From positions 124,001 through 188,000 of the forward strand of contig JADJJZ010000006.1 of assembly GCA_016706255.1 (NCBI GenBank): a DNA stretch of 64,000 nt, written 5' to 3'. Every line of letters begins with the position of its first letter. Position 1 is the first letter of the stretch. The notes beneath the pieces are model-generated. The model saw only the letters and a program-made list of their open reading frames with translations, had not been told where the DNA came from and did no database searches. Source of the stretch: Bacteroidota bacterium (GTDB taxonomy: Bacteria > Bacteroidota > Bacteroidia > Chitinophagales > BACL12). This document shows positions 50,240 to 60,474 of the stretch, in pieces. A program made the translations under genes and the position numbers.

Positions 50240-53161
50240 ATGATGAAATTTTACACCACATTACTTTGTATCATGGTTTTGTTTGGCGTAAAAGCCCAAA
50301 CTTTTCAGTTGTTTACAGAGGATTTTAATTTACCTACTGCAACCTTTACGTTAAACACGGCAGGCCCTGCAGGAGTAGCTTCCGGAACCAATAAATGGAT
50401 AATAAACAATAGTTATACCGGCGGTTTCGGTTATCCAAATACCACAACGCAGGATTTAACTGTTTCCGGAACCATTGGCGGTGCCCCAACCAGCAATTAC
50501 CTGCACATTTATGATGAAGAAGGTGCACCGGCAATCACCTGTGCAAGTTATGACCCTACCGACCCATCCGACAACTTTGCAGAAATGTCAGGAGGCTTTT
50601 GTACATTGGGTTTGATAGATATTGAATACACTTTTTTCTGGTTATGTGAAGGTGGTGCAGGCGACTACGGACAAGTGTATTACAGCGCCGACGGAGGACC
50701 CTGGACACCCGTGGGAATGGCTTTGTATAGCGGACAAACTTTATGGAAATATGAAGTAATCAGCGATCCGGCTTTTGAAGATGTTGCCAATTTGCGTTTT
50801 GGTTATCGCTGGGTAAATAACAGCGACGGAGGCTCCAGCACCATGTCGTTTGCGGTAGATGATATTATTGCTGTGGGTACTTATGATGAAGCTATTCATC
50901 CTGTTGATATCAATATCGATTTTATTTCGCCGGACCCGGTTTGTAAACTCAGCACTTTAATTGTTGGATGGTCATTATCTGACCCATTGTGCACCGGTAT
51001 TTATGAAATCGAATTATCAAATGCTGCCGGCGCTTTTGCTGCACCTACAAGTTTAGGTGTATTTACCATTTTAGCTGAAGATACCATTGGTGCTATTGCA
51101 GCAACTATTCCGGGTGCTATTCCAGATGGTTCCTGCTATAAAGTGCGCATCAACCGCACCTCGCCATTGCCGGAAATTACGGGTGAAGCAAGTGTATGTT
51201 TTACAATAGAAAATTGTCCGAATATTATTACCACCCTGGCACCTGTAGTCACCTTCGACTCGAATGCCGTTTGTGTTAACAGTGTAATTGATGTGCCGTT
51301 TTTTTCGACGGGTGTTTATAATCCCGGGAATGTTTATACTGCTCAACTGAGCGATTCGCTCGGAAATTTCGATTCACCTTCTATAATCGGAACATTTACC
51401 AGTAATGCAACTTACGATCCTGCTTTGGGTTCACCTCCGGGTACCGTTTCCGGTATTGTGCCAACGGTTCCACCGGGATGTAATTATTATATCCGTGTAG
51501 TTTCCAGCAATCCTGCTGCTGTCGGTTCTGCTTATGGAACAGTCTGTATTCAGGAATGTGATATTGAAACAAATAATATTGAAGATGTTTATGCATGTAT
51601 TACTGAAGATAGTGGTGTAACAATTACCATTAATTATGATGTAAATGTGTTTGATGATATCGAAACGTATTGTGATACCAATACTTTTTGTGTTGAAGTA
51701 TTAGATGCCATGTTTTTTACACAGGCAAATTTATGCGGATTAGGATTTACAGTTGATACTGAATCGGGGACAATTGATTTAGAAATTCCGGGTTACTTTG
51801 ATTTACTCGCAATGGGTTTAGATGCAGGAATTTGGTACATGCGCGTAATTGCAAATTGTGGAACACCGCAGGAAAATACGTTAGGAACGCTTGTCCATCT
51901 TTCTATTGGTGCACCGGCAGATAATGCTCCGGAATTAATTCCTGCAGATACTTTATTATGTGAAGGCGCAATAGGAAGCGCAACCATTGTTCCATATAAT
52001 CCGAATTCCGATTATCAATTCCAGTTTGGGCTTGGTACTCCATTTGTGTGGCCGTTTAATCCGATATTTATCGACTTCACCGGGTTGCCTGGTGATTATA
52101 CATTACGCGTTCGTGAAATAAATTATAATTGTCCCGGACCTTGGAGTGAATATATTACTTTCCATATTATTGATGTGCCGATAGTAACTGTTACAGGACC
52201 AATTAAAGCGTGTACCGGCGACACGGTTTATTATTCGGTGCCATATTTTTTAACGACATATTATGACTGGTCGTTAAGTGGTGGTTCAATTGTAGATACA
52301 TCAAATAACGTTGTGGGTATTGTTTGGGATGAAGCCGGTTCTTATACCTTAAATATTTTTGCATTAAATGAATGTGGCAGCGGCTCGGGTTCAAAAACAA
52401 TTAATGTTATTGAAACTGTTCCGGTTGAAACAAGTGATGATATTACGGTATGCGTTGGTGATCCTGCAACATTTAGTGTGCTCACCGTTGGTGTTCCTTA
52501 TTACGAATGGTACGAAGCAGAAACAGGCACATTTATCAGCGACGATTTTGTTATAAATGTTACTCCTGACACAACTAGTTCTTATATATTAGTTGCTGAA
52601 GATGAAGAAGGTTGCCCAAGTTATGATACGGTAACGGTATTTGTTGAAAATCCCGAATTTGAAACAGATACTACACAATATTGTATTGGTGGAAGTGTTG
52701 TTTTAGATGCCGGTTATCCTGGCTCAACCTATTCATGGAATAATGGTGCTACAACACAAACAATAGAAGTTTCGTTATTTGGTACATATACCGTTTTAAT
52801 TAATACACCTGATGATGCCTGTGATATTACTAAAACCATTTACGTTAATGAAGTAATTGATAATTGTGATCCGATAATTGATATTCCAAATGCATTTTCA
52901 CCAAATGGCGATGGCTTTAACGATAATTTAGTTATTGTCGGCGCTGCAATTGTTGGATTTGAAATTAGAATTTATAATCGCTGGGGCGAATTGGTTTACC
53001 AAAGCACTGATGTTGGTGTAATTAATAATGCCGGTTTGGGTTGGGATGGAAAATTAAATAATGAAGACCAGGAAATGGGCACCTACGTATATCAATTAAG
53101 TGCAACCGGCGGAAGTGGCAAAACCATACAGTTGCAGGGAAATATTACACTGGTGCGTTAA
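50240..53161 (+). CDS. Large secreted surface protein with gliding-motility (type B) C-terminal sorting domain
   Basis: 973 residues with a signal peptide (MMKFYTTLLCIMVLFGVKAQ). Beta-sandwich and PKD/Ig-like modules fill most of the length, with Cys pairs near residues 235-250, 320-350 and 430-455. PFVWPFNPIFIDFTGLPGDYTLRVREIN and VVGIVWDEAGSYTLNIFALN are PKD-like (quoted in part). The last 95 residues are a CHU_C-type domain (IPNAFSPNGDGFNDN, IYNRWGELVYQS, GWDGKLNNE, GTYVYQL), the type B T9SS signal. Probably an exported adhesin. It lies 75 bp ahead of a second such gene. Confidence 0.85.
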   Translation: MMKFYTTLLCIMVLFGVKAQTFQLFTEDFNLPTATFTLNTAGPAGVASGTNKWIINNSYTGGFGYPNTTTQDLTVSGTIGGAPTSNYLHIYDEEGAPAITCASYDPTDPSDNFAEMSGGFCTLGLIDIEYTFFWLCEGGAGDYGQVYYSADGGPWTPVGMALYSGQTLWKYEVISDPAFEDVANLRFGYRWVNNSDGGSSTMSFAVDDIIAVGTYDEAIHPVDINIDFISPDPVCKLSTLIVGWSLSDPLCTGIYEIELSNAAGAFAAPTSLGVFTILAEDTIGAIAATIPGAIPDGSCYKVRINRTSPLPEITGEASVCFTIENCPNIITTLAPVVTFDSNAVCVNSVIDVPFFSTGVYNPGNVYTAQLSDSLGNFDSPSIIGTFTSNATYDPALGSPPGTVSGIVPTVPPGCNYYIRVVSSNPAAVGSAYGTVCIQECDIETNNIEDVYACITEDSGVTITINYDVNVFDDIETYCDTNTFCVEVLDAMFFTQANLCGLGFTVDTESGTIDLEIPGYFDLLAMGLDAGIWYMRVIANCGTPQENTLGTLVHLSIGAPADNAPELIPADTLLCEGAIGSATIVPYNPNSDYQFQFGLGTPFVWPFNPIFIDFTGLPGDYTLRVREINYNCPGPWSEYITFHIIDVPIVTVTGPIKACTGDTVYYSVPYFLTTYYDWSLSGGSIVDTSNNVVGIVWDEAGSYTLNIFALNECGSGSGSKTINVIETVPVETSDDITVCVGDPATFSVLTVGVPYYEWYEAETGTFISDDFVINVTPDTTSSYILVAEDEEGCPSYDTVTVFVENPEFETDTTQYCIGGSVVLDAGYPGSTYSWNNGATTQTIEVSLFGTYTVLINTPDDACDITKTIYVNEVIDNCDPIIDIPNAFSPNGDGFNDNLVIVGAAIVGFEIRIYNRWGELVYQSTDVGVINNAGLGWDGKLNNEDQEMGTYVYQLSATGGSGKTIQLQGNITLVR

Positions 53162-53236
53162 GTTTTTGGGGGATGTTCAAACATCCGCAAAATAGCCTGT
53201 TGTATTTCAATTGAATAATACCGCAGGCATGTCAAT

Positions 53237-55708
53237 ATGAAAAGAATAGTTCTACTTTTTATCTGCATTTCCTCAATGCAATGGGTATCAGCTCAACAGC
53301 AGATGCAGGTAAAAAAGAATGACTATACCTCAATTACTTCCGGTAAAACAACAATTGCTTATCCAGAAATTTCTGAAGAGTTATTAAATAGTACTCCAGA
53401 AAATTATTACAGCAACCCCGACTTCGGAATATTACCTATTAATGCACCGGATAGTGTTATTGAATTAATTCAAAAACGTACTACCGATTCACGTTACTAC
53501 ATTAAAAAAAATACCAACGGCAGTAAATTTTATATTCAGAAATCTTATGGTCCGATAAATTATTACGACCCATCAGGTAATTTACGTGCAATCGATTTTT
53601 ATTTGCACCCAACCATGGTTAATGGTATTTATGAAGCAGCATCGCAACCGGCGCCAACAAAAATTGACCTCGTAAATAATTTTACATCCATTCGAATTAA
53701 AGATTTAGATTATCGTTACAACCGCGATCTGCAATTATATTATCAAAACGGAAGTAATACATCTAAACCCCAAAAAGCAAATATGTCAACCTACACCGCC
53801 GGTAGAGATGGTGTTTGGATTACCGATGTATTTAAAGGTGTAGATGCGGAAATTGCATTTCGTCAAAATGCCATTAAAACAAATTTTATTATTAAAGATA
53901 AAAGTTTAATCGACCCCAATAGCGAATATCTCATTATTGATGACCCTGTTGAATTACCTGATGGCTTTACTATTGTTGAAGAAGATGTTGATGGATATTA
54001 TTTGAAAAATGGTGATTGGAAAGGAGATATTATTATTAAAAATCAATTCGGATTAAATTATATCCGCATCGAAAAACCGGTGGTGCTCGATCAGAATAAA
54101 GAAAAAACGCATGATCAGGAACAAGTAGATGCTGTTGCATATCAAATCATTAAAACAGAAAAAGGATTTATAATTCGCTTGCGTGTAAATACGAAATGGT
54201 TACTCAACGCTGAAAGAAAATATCCTGTAGTTGTTGACCCAACATTAATTGGCGAAGCAACTTATGTAGCAGGAGATATTGGTTTTGAATTTGACGGACT
54301 CTGCTGGAATGAAGCTGATTATTGTAATTATTTTTTAGATATTACTGTTCCCGGAAAAACAACATTAACTGATGCCTATTTTGATGGCACTTATTATTCA
54401 CAAAATTTCGGATGTTTTTTTGTTACGGATTGCCTGATGAGTGAAGCTGCATTTCGTATTTTAGGAATATGTGATGACTCGCCTTCACCAGGCGGTTTCT
54501 GGACTTGTCTGCCACCAGTTGGCGACAGTGCAGGTACTTGTTATGGTGTCGATTTGCCGATGTTTAATACAATAGCCTGTATTCCACCACAATGCGCCGA
54601 TTATGAATTCACTTTCGAAATGCGCACTTGGCATTGTTCATGTACGCAACCTCCATGTGGAATTCTTTGCCATTTTATGCCAAGTGGAAGTTGGGTAATT
54701 ACTATTGAAGGCGAAACCGTTGTTGAAACACAAATTGTTTCTGCTACATATCCCGATTTTGTTATTTGCGAAGGTGATACCATCGATTTATTTGCAGGTG
54801 GTTACTGGGGCGTTCCACCATACACATACGAATGGATTCCGGGTGGCGTTGTAGAACCCATTCACGAAGTGTGGCCAACAACTACAAGTACTTATACTTC
54901 AGTAATTCACGATGCCTGCGATATGACCGATACCGTAACGCAAGAAGTAACTGTAAATCCATCACCAATAATTGATTTAGGCCCTTTCGAAGCGTGTTAT
55001 CAAACTACAATTACAGCACCGGCCGGTTATGCAAATTATGTATGGACCGATGCTAATGACAGCGTATTGGCAACAGGTTCCACATTATTTGTTGATTCAA
55101 CAGGAAATTATTTTTTAACGGTAATTGATGGCAATGGTTGTGAAGGTACATCATCGCCAATTATTGTAAATATTTATGAAGCGCCTGTAATTAATGCGAT
55201 TCCTGATACACTTTTTGTAAACGATGGTGCACTTGCTTTTTTGGAGGCAGAAATAATTGAGGGTACAGATGTTACTTTTTATTGGTCACCGGAAGATAAT
55301 GTGAACTGTATTAACTGCCCAAGCACCCTCGCATTTACCGTTGGGGCAGAATCTGTATTTTATGTCACCGGTGAAGAAAATGGTTGTATGTCGGCACCCG
55401 ATTCTATTATTGTTGTAATGGAAGAAAGTGAATTAATTATTCCAAATGCATTTACACCAAATGAAGATGGATTGAATGATGAATTTCATATTTTAAATCC
55501 GATTTTTTATCCGGTATTTTCTTTCAGGATATTTAATCGCTGGGGGCAGGAAGTATTTGCTACAAGTGATGTATTAAAAGGCTGGGACGGCACTTATGTT
55601 GATAAAGAACAGGAAATCGGCATGTATGTTTGGATGATTACTTACGAAAAAGCCAATGAACCCGGACAACAGTATATTCTTCGCGGAACGGTAACCTTAT
55701 TGCGGTAA
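53237..55708 (+). CDS. Second large secreted surface protein with type B C-terminal sorting domain
   Basis: 823 residues with a signal peptide (MKRIVLLFICISSMQWVSAQ). The first 340 residues resemble the N-terminal part of Rhs-like/surface proteins: TAGRDGVWITDVFKGVDAEIAFRQNAIKTNF and AERKYPVVVDPTLIGE (quoted in part). A Cys-rich middle (400-480) and PKD/Ig-like modules (from 500) follow. The last 90 residues are a CHU_C domain: IIPNAFTPNEDGLNDEFHI, RIFNRWGQEVF, GWDGTYVDKEQEIGMYVW. T9SS-dependent export is inferred. Its stop is 5 bp from the convergent LytTR gene. Confidence 0.85.
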   Translation: MKRIVLLFICISSMQWVSAQQQMQVKKNDYTSITSGKTTIAYPEISEELLNSTPENYYSNPDFGILPINAPDSVIELIQKRTTDSRYYIKKNTNGSKFYIQKSYGPINYYDPSGNLRAIDFYLHPTMVNGIYEAASQPAPTKIDLVNNFTSIRIKDLDYRYNRDLQLYYQNGSNTSKPQKANMSTYTAGRDGVWITDVFKGVDAEIAFRQNAIKTNFIIKDKSLIDPNSEYLIIDDPVELPDGFTIVEEDVDGYYLKNGDWKGDIIIKNQFGLNYIRIEKPVVLDQNKEKTHDQEQVDAVAYQIIKTEKGFIIRLRVNTKWLLNAERKYPVVVDPTLIGEATYVAGDIGFEFDGLCWNEADYCNYFLDITVPGKTTLTDAYFDGTYYSQNFGCFFVTDCLMSEAAFRILGICDDSPSPGGFWTCLPPVGDSAGTCYGVDLPMFNTIACIPPQCADYEFTFEMRTWHCSCTQPPCGILCHFMPSGSWVITIEGETVVETQIVSATYPDFVICEGDTIDLFAGGYWGVPPYTYEWIPGGVVEPIHEVWPTTTSTYTSVIHDACDMTDTVTQEVTVNPSPIIDLGPFEACYQTTITAPAGYANYVWTDANDSVLATGSTLFVDSTGNYFLTVIDGNGCEGTSSPIIVNIYEAPVINAIPDTLFVNDGALAFLEAEIIEGTDVTFYWSPEDNVNCINCPSTLAFTVGAESVFYVTGEENGCMSAPDSIIVVMEESELIIPNAFTPNEDGLNDEFHILNPIFYPVFSFRIFNRWGQEVFATSDVLKGWDGTYVDKEQEIGMYVWMITYEKANEPGQQYILRGTVTLLR

Positions 55709-55713
55709 TTTTT

Positions 55714-56463
55714 TTATCCGTTTATCCATTGTTTAAAATTCGAAGCATTTTCCTGACTCACAATTACTTCGTCTGTCGGCGCCGGAATTAATTCAATTAA
55801 TATTTTTCCTTTGGTATAGGTTTTAAATTTACTGATAGCAGTAATGTTGGCTATAAATTTTCTGTTTAATCTGAAAAATTGTTTGTTATCCAGTTCAGTT
55901 TCCAATTCCTGCAGCGATTTTTCGATAATATATTTATTACCGGCTGCATCAACCAAAAAAGTTATTTTGTGTTCAGAAATAAAATACGCAATATCTTCAA
56001 CCCTAACCGCCTGATAACTAATTCCCTTTTTAACCACATAACGGCTTTTGGCTAAACTGTTATTCGACTCCTGCTGTATAAACCGGGTTAAATTGCCTGA
56101 AAAATGTTTTTGTAACGATTTGTATTTATTTAATGCGGCAAACAATCGCGTTTCACTCACCGGTTTTAACAAATAATCGATACTGTTCATTTCAAATGCT
56201 TCCAGCAACCACGCATCATAAGCTGTTATAAAAATTACTGGACATTCAACAGGAACTGATTTAAAAATATCAAATGCATTTCCATCCGACAAAGCGATAT
56301 CACTAAAAATTAAATCGGGCGTACTGTTTGTTTTTAGGTGAGATATACTTGCCTGTATGCTGCCACATATTGCAACAATTTCTACCGGTTCGTTATAACT
56401 TTTCAGTTGGAGTATTAATTTCTCCAATGCCGGTTGTTCATCTTCAATAAGCATCACTTTCAT
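55714..56463 (-). CDS. LytTR-family response regulator
   Basis: 249 residues. A receiver domain (residues 1-125) has the acidic pair in MLIEDEQPAL, phosphoacceptor Asp55 in LIFSDIALSDG, and the Lys in DYLLKPVSE. The C-terminal LytTR DNA-binding domain (about 140-245) shows YVVKKGISYQAVRVEDIAYFISEHKITFLVD and FFRLNRKFIANITAISKF (quoted in part). It shares 4 nt with its kinase gene. Regulatory targets are unknown but the surface protein genes are convergent neighbours. Confidence 0.92.
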   Translation of the reverse strand: MKVMLIEDEQPALEKLILQLKSYNEPVEIVAICGSIQASISHLKTNSTPDLIFSDIALSDGNAFDIFKSVPVECPVIFITAYDAWLLEAFEMNSIDYLLKPVSETRLFAALNKYKSLQKHFSGNLTRFIQQESNNSLAKSRYVVKKGISYQAVRVEDIAYFISEHKITFLVDAAGNKYIIEKSLQELETELDNKQFFRLNRKFIANITAISKFKTYTKGKILIELIPAPTDEVIVSQENASNFKQWING

Positions 56464-57548
56464 ATACCTGAAGATAAAAGAGGAAGTTTAACAATAAAAT
56501 ATTCTGCAGCATCATCTATCACAATCGCTTCGCCGGTCAGCATTTTAAATCGACCCGATAAATTAATTAAACCGGTTTCGGTTCCTTTTTGCTGATATTG
56601 TTTTGAGCGTTTTCTGTTGCGACAAACAACCATCTTTCCATCTATAAATACTTCAACCACCATTGGATGCTGGTGATTAAATTCATTGTGTTTAACACAA
56701 TTTTCCAATAAAAATTGTAGTGAAATTGGAGGCAATAAAAAATTATCTGCATCATCACCTGAAATAGAAAGCGCTAACTGAATACTGTCGCCAAACCGGA
56801 TATGCAATAATGAAAAATAATTTTCCAAAAACAAAATTTCATCTTTCAAAAAAACCAGGCTGCGACTTTTATTTTGCAGAATGTAGCGATATACATCGGC
56901 AAGATTATCATTAAACAATTTTGCTTTTTGTTGATCTTGCGTAATCAGGTGCGAAAGCGTATTTAATGAATTGAAAATAAAATGTGGATCAATCTGCGAT
57001 TTTAATGCTTCCAATTCGGCTTCTGCCTTAGCTTGTTCAATTTTTGCTGTGCGCACCATTTCATTTTCAGTATGTTTAATTAAAAATACGGTTTCATAAA
57101 TATGTGCGACAAAAATTACACAGATTACATTCATCAGGCAAACATTCCGCAAAACGGTTTCATCTAATGGTTCATTTAATATACACACATAAAATAACCC
57201 TATAAAAAACACCGTAACCGGCAAGGTGTATAAAATTACACCGGCCAGCAAAGTTAATACTTTACGAAACGGACTGTAAAACCAGTTAAACCGGTCGCTT
57301 AATTGAAATAATAAATACCGGTTGCCATAGTATACACTCACCGAAATCAACAAAAAGTATAAATAATGAAAAATAATGGTAATAACAGGATAATGATAAT
57401 GTGCAAGTCCCGTTAAATTAGGAACGGCAATTGCAAAAAGAGGTATTAATACCAAACGTAAACCGCGATCGTTTAGCGCTGCCGGGATTTTATTTTCCGG
57501 TTTCGGTATTAATTTTTCCTGCTTGGGTAATAAAACTTCCAACTTCAA
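56460..57548 (-). CDS. LytS-like histidine kinase
   Basis: 362 residues from a TTG at 57548; an in-frame stop lies just upstream and no ATG is available before residue 139. Four transmembrane segments (about 32-48, 55-75, 98-120 and 138-155) are followed by a His_kinase domain with SQIDPHFIFNSLNTL (His189) and an ATPase domain whose N-box is ISLQFLLENCVKHNEF. The G-box is poorly conserved, as in other LytS-type kinases of Bacteroidota. Signal unknown. The 4-nt overlap with the LytTR regulator makes these a two-component pair. Confidence 0.88.
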   Translation of the reverse strand: MKLEVLLPKQEKLIPKPENKIPAALNDRGLRLVLIPLFAIAVPNLTGLAHYHYPVITIIFHYLYFLLISVSVYYGNRYLLFQLSDRFNWFYSPFRKVLTLLAGVILYTLPVTVFFIGLFYVCILNEPLDETVLRNVCLMNVICVIFVAHIYETVFLIKHTENEMVRTAKIEQAKAEAELEALKSQIDPHFIFNSLNTLSHLITQDQQKAKLFNDNLADVYRYILQNKSRSLVFLKDEILFLENYFSLLHIRFGDSIQLALSISGDDADNFLLPPISLQFLLENCVKHNEFNHQHPMVVEVFIDGKMVVCRNRKRSKQYQQKGTETGLINLSGRFKMLTGEAIVIDDAAEYFIVKLPLLSSGI

Positions 57549-57612
57549 TTATTTATGTTGTTAAATAATAAGCACTTATTCTATTTTCGAATTTACAACA
57601 AATATACTATTT

Positions 57613-58014
57613 ATGGAAAAGTTAAATTTAATGGCAGTTATTGCTGCAGCAGTTTCAATGTTTTTAATTGGCGGCGTTTGGTATTCCAAAGCATTGTTCG
57701 CAAATGTATGGATGAAAGAAAATAACCTTACAGAAGAACAGTTAGCAAAATCAAATAAAGCAAAAACATTTGGTTTATTATTTTTATTTTCGCTGATTAT
57801 GGCATTTAATCTGGCCATGTTTATATCTGATGAAAGCATCGATTTTACCATGGCCATTTTTTATTCTTTATGTGTTGGTTTGGGTTGGATAGCACTCGCA
57901 TTTGGAATTGTTGCATTATTCGAATTGCGCAGTTGGAGATATATTTTTATTAATGGTGGTTATATGGTAATTTCATTTTTGGTAATGGGAATAATTATCG
58001 GCGCCTGGAAATAA
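57613..58014 (+). CDS. DUF1761 membrane protein
   Basis: 133 residues with four transmembrane segments (about 5-27, 52-71, 78-100 and 112-130). NLMAVIAAAVSMFLIGGVWYSKALFANVWMKENNL and IALAFGIVALFELRSWRYIFINGGYMVISFLVMGIIIGAWK (quoted in part) are the conserved start and end of DUF1761. The central loop EEQLAKSNKAKTF is short. The role is unknown. It lies 9 bp from the YciI-like gene and may be co-transcribed with it. Confidence 0.85.
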   Translation: MEKLNLMAVIAAAVSMFLIGGVWYSKALFANVWMKENNLTEEQLAKSNKAKTFGLLFLFSLIMAFNLAMFISDESIDFTMAIFYSLCVGLGWIALAFGIVALFELRSWRYIFINGGYMVISFLVMGIIIGAWK

Positions 58015-58023
58015 AATTAACTT

Positions 58024-58404
58024 ATGCGAAATATCCTCTTTTGTTTTTTGTTTTATTGCAGTTTTAGTGCCTTTGCTCAAGATTCGGTTAAAACGGCTTA
58101 TATCGGTATTTTGACCTTAACGCCATACTATCAGGCAGACAGCAACTGGGCCGATGCGGATAGTAAAGTAATTGGCGCACATTTTGTGCGATTGCAGGAA
58201 TTGGCAAAATCCGGTAAAATTGTGCTGGCCGGCAGGGTTGCTTTGCCTTCCGATGATCCTAACATGTTTGGTTTGGTTATTATAAACCCCACATCGCTGG
58301 CGGAAGCTGAAAAAATTATGAACGAGGACCCTGCTGTAATGGCTAAAATTATGTTTGCTAAAATTTTACCATTTAATATTGCAGTAGAAAAACCGAGTGA
58401 CTAA
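58024..58404 (+). CDS. Secreted YciI-like protein
   Basis: 126 residues with a signal peptide (MRNILFCFLFYCSFSAFAQ). The mature 107 residues have the YciI/dimeric alpha-beta barrel pattern: YIGILTLTPYYQADSNW, GAHFVRLQELAKSGKIVLAGRVALPSDDPNMFGLVIINP and AEKIMNEDPAVMAKI (quoted in part). An extracytosolic YciI protein is unusual but known in Bacteroidota. Its stop overlaps the start of the WD40 gene by 1 nt. Confidence 0.85.
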   Translation: MRNILFCFLFYCSFSAFAQDSVKTAYIGILTLTPYYQADSNWADADSKVIGAHFVRLQELAKSGKIVLAGRVALPSDDPNMFGLVIINPTSLAEAEKIMNEDPAVMAKIMFAKILPFNIAVEKPSD

Positions 58405-60428
58405 TGAGAAAATTTCCTGTTTCCCTTTCCCTGCTTAGCATTTTTATAAGTGTAGTTACTTCCTTAAACGCACAAAATTCAGACAAAAAAGGAAATTCCA
58501 ATTTCGAAAATTATCTGGCTCACATTGCTGCTGCAAATGCCTCTATGCGCCTCAACGACGGGCAGGAAGCCAATCGCTGGCTCAATAATACACCAACCGA
58601 ATTCCGGGGTTGGGAATACAATTATCTGAAACATACCATTCAGGGCTATACTGCAACTCATGCATTGTCATACACTGCTTCTGACCTGGATGTAAGTAAC
58701 AATGGTAAACTTATTGCCGTTGCCGGAGCCGACAGTGCTATACATATATATGATGCCCAAACTTTTACGTCTGCAAAAACTTATAGCGGACATACAAATA
58801 CTGTGTATGCCGTTGATTTTTTTGCCAATGATGCAAAACTGGTTTCCTGCTCACGCGATTTTACCATTCGCGTTTGGGATACACGAAACGATTTAACCTT
58901 ATGGCAAACAAAAACTAAAGCGCAGGGCATTTGTGATGTGGCAGGAAGTGCTGATGGTAAATGGGTTGCACTGAGTTCATGGTATCGCAATGCCGGTAAA
59001 ATTGTGGGACTGGTTCAATTGTATGACGCAATATCAGGTGAATTAAAATGGGAAACTACATTTGGCGAAAAACCCCTTGTGGCAATTAAATTCAGTCACG
59101 ATGGAAAATATCTCGCTGCTGCAGGATGGAATGCGGCTGTTGGTGTTTGGGATGTAAATACTAAAGAAAAAAAATTCGAATTTAATTTTATTAATGAAGA
59201 CGATAACTCCGCAATTGATGATTTAATTTTTTCTGCTGATGATGCTTATTTAATGGCAACAAACAGAAATGGAACTCCTCGCGTATGGAATTTATATACC
59301 GGAACCTTGCAGTTTGAATTAATTGGTAATAAAAATTCAGTTTATGCCGGAGCATTTACGCCTGATGGTAATTTAATGATAACAGGAAGTGCAGATGGCA
59401 CATTAATATTCTGGAGCACAGAATCTGGTTTGCCGGTAAATAAATTATTCGGACATGAAGGATTAATTTCCGATTTAATTACATCGCCCGATGGTAAAAC
59501 TTTGTATTCGCTGGGAAATGATAATACTATTAAAACATGGGATTTAGGCCGCGCAGCTCAATACACCAACCCTGCAGGAAATAATGGTTATGTGTACGGA
59601 TTTGCTTTATCTAAAAATGATAATTTATTAGTTGAACAAGGCGACAACGGCATTCTTACTGTTTGGAATAATACTGATGGTACTATTACAAAACAATTCC
59701 CAACTTTTGATGGTATTATGAATGCGGCAGCAATAAGTCCTGATAATAATTTTATAGTGGGATGCAATTTTGAAGGCAGGATAAAAGTGTGGGATATTAC
59801 CACCGGAAAAAAAGCTATAGAATTTGCCGGATTAAATGCAGGGGTGGCAGGATGTACTTTTAGTCCTGATGGAAAATATGTTACCACAGCAGCTTACGAT
59901 AGCACTATAACAATTTGGGATATTGTTACCGGTTCCATGACCAAACAATTAAAGGGTGGGGGATTGATGTATCATGTGGGATATTCGCCAAATGGAAAAT
60001 ATATTATCGGGTCTGCATTAAATGGTGAAATAACTGTCTGGTCAAACGATACTTATCAGAAATTATATTCCGTAAAAACAGGGAATGCTGTTTATCAGTG
60101 TGTGTTTTCTCCTGATAATACCACCTTTGCTGCAGTAGGTGAAAAATTAACGGTTGATGTTTATTCAGCTGCTACCGGTAAATTATTATATACATTAAAA
60201 GGTCATAACGAAAAAATATATTCCATTGCATTTAGTCCTGATGGCAAACGTATAGCTTCAGGTTCTGCAGATAATACGGTTCGTATTTGGGATACCGAAA
60301 CAAAACAAACAGTAATTATTCTTGCAGATTTTAATGATGACATTTATCACACCATTTTCAGCAACGATAATAAATCGCTTTATGTAAATTCTCCTGAAGG
60401 TGGATTTAAACGGTATCGGGTTGATTAA
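58404..60428 (+). CDS. Secreted WD40-repeat protein
   Basis: 674 residues with a signal peptide (MRKFPVSLSLLSIFISVVTSLNAQ, quoted in part). A helical linker (AANASMRLNDGQEANRWLNNTP, quoted in part; FRGWEYNYL) is of the kind seen before WD40 propellers in bacterial kinases. About 14 WD40 repeats follow (e.g. GHTNTVYAVDFFANDAKLVSCSRDFTIRVWDTR, HNEKIYSIAFSPDGKRIASGSADNTVRIWD, quoted in part), enough for two seven-bladed propellers. Binding partner unknown. Translation is coupled to the YciI-like gene. Confidence 0.9.
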   Translation: MRKFPVSLSLLSIFISVVTSLNAQNSDKKGNSNFENYLAHIAAANASMRLNDGQEANRWLNNTPTEFRGWEYNYLKHTIQGYTATHALSYTASDLDVSNNGKLIAVAGADSAIHIYDAQTFTSAKTYSGHTNTVYAVDFFANDAKLVSCSRDFTIRVWDTRNDLTLWQTKTKAQGICDVAGSADGKWVALSSWYRNAGKIVGLVQLYDAISGELKWETTFGEKPLVAIKFSHDGKYLAAAGWNAAVGVWDVNTKEKKFEFNFINEDDNSAIDDLIFSADDAYLMATNRNGTPRVWNLYTGTLQFELIGNKNSVYAGAFTPDGNLMITGSADGTLIFWSTESGLPVNKLFGHEGLISDLITSPDGKTLYSLGNDNTIKTWDLGRAAQYTNPAGNNGYVYGFALSKNDNLLVEQGDNGILTVWNNTDGTITKQFPTFDGIMNAAAISPDNNFIVGCNFEGRIKVWDITTGKKAIEFAGLNAGVAGCTFSPDGKYVTTAAYDSTITIWDIVTGSMTKQLKGGGLMYHVGYSPNGKYIIGSALNGEITVWSNDTYQKLYSVKTGNAVYQCVFSPDNTTFAAVGEKLTVDVYSAATGKLLYTLKGHNEKIYSIAFSPDGKRIASGSADNTVRIWDTETKQTVIILADFNDDIYHTIFSNDNKSLYVNSPEGGFKRYRVD

Positions 60429-60434
60429 TCAGAT

Positions 60435-60467
60435 TTGAAAACCCTATGTTGCGATTTCGTAAATTTG
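60435..60467 (+). promoter_or_regulatory. Possible promoter of the nitroreductase gene
   Basis: TTG at 60435-60437, 22 nt, then TAAATTTG at 60460-60467. The ATG is at 60475, so the leader would be only a few bases or absent. The spacing is slightly long for the consensus. Confidence 0.35.
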
Positions 60468-60474
60468 CAACATT

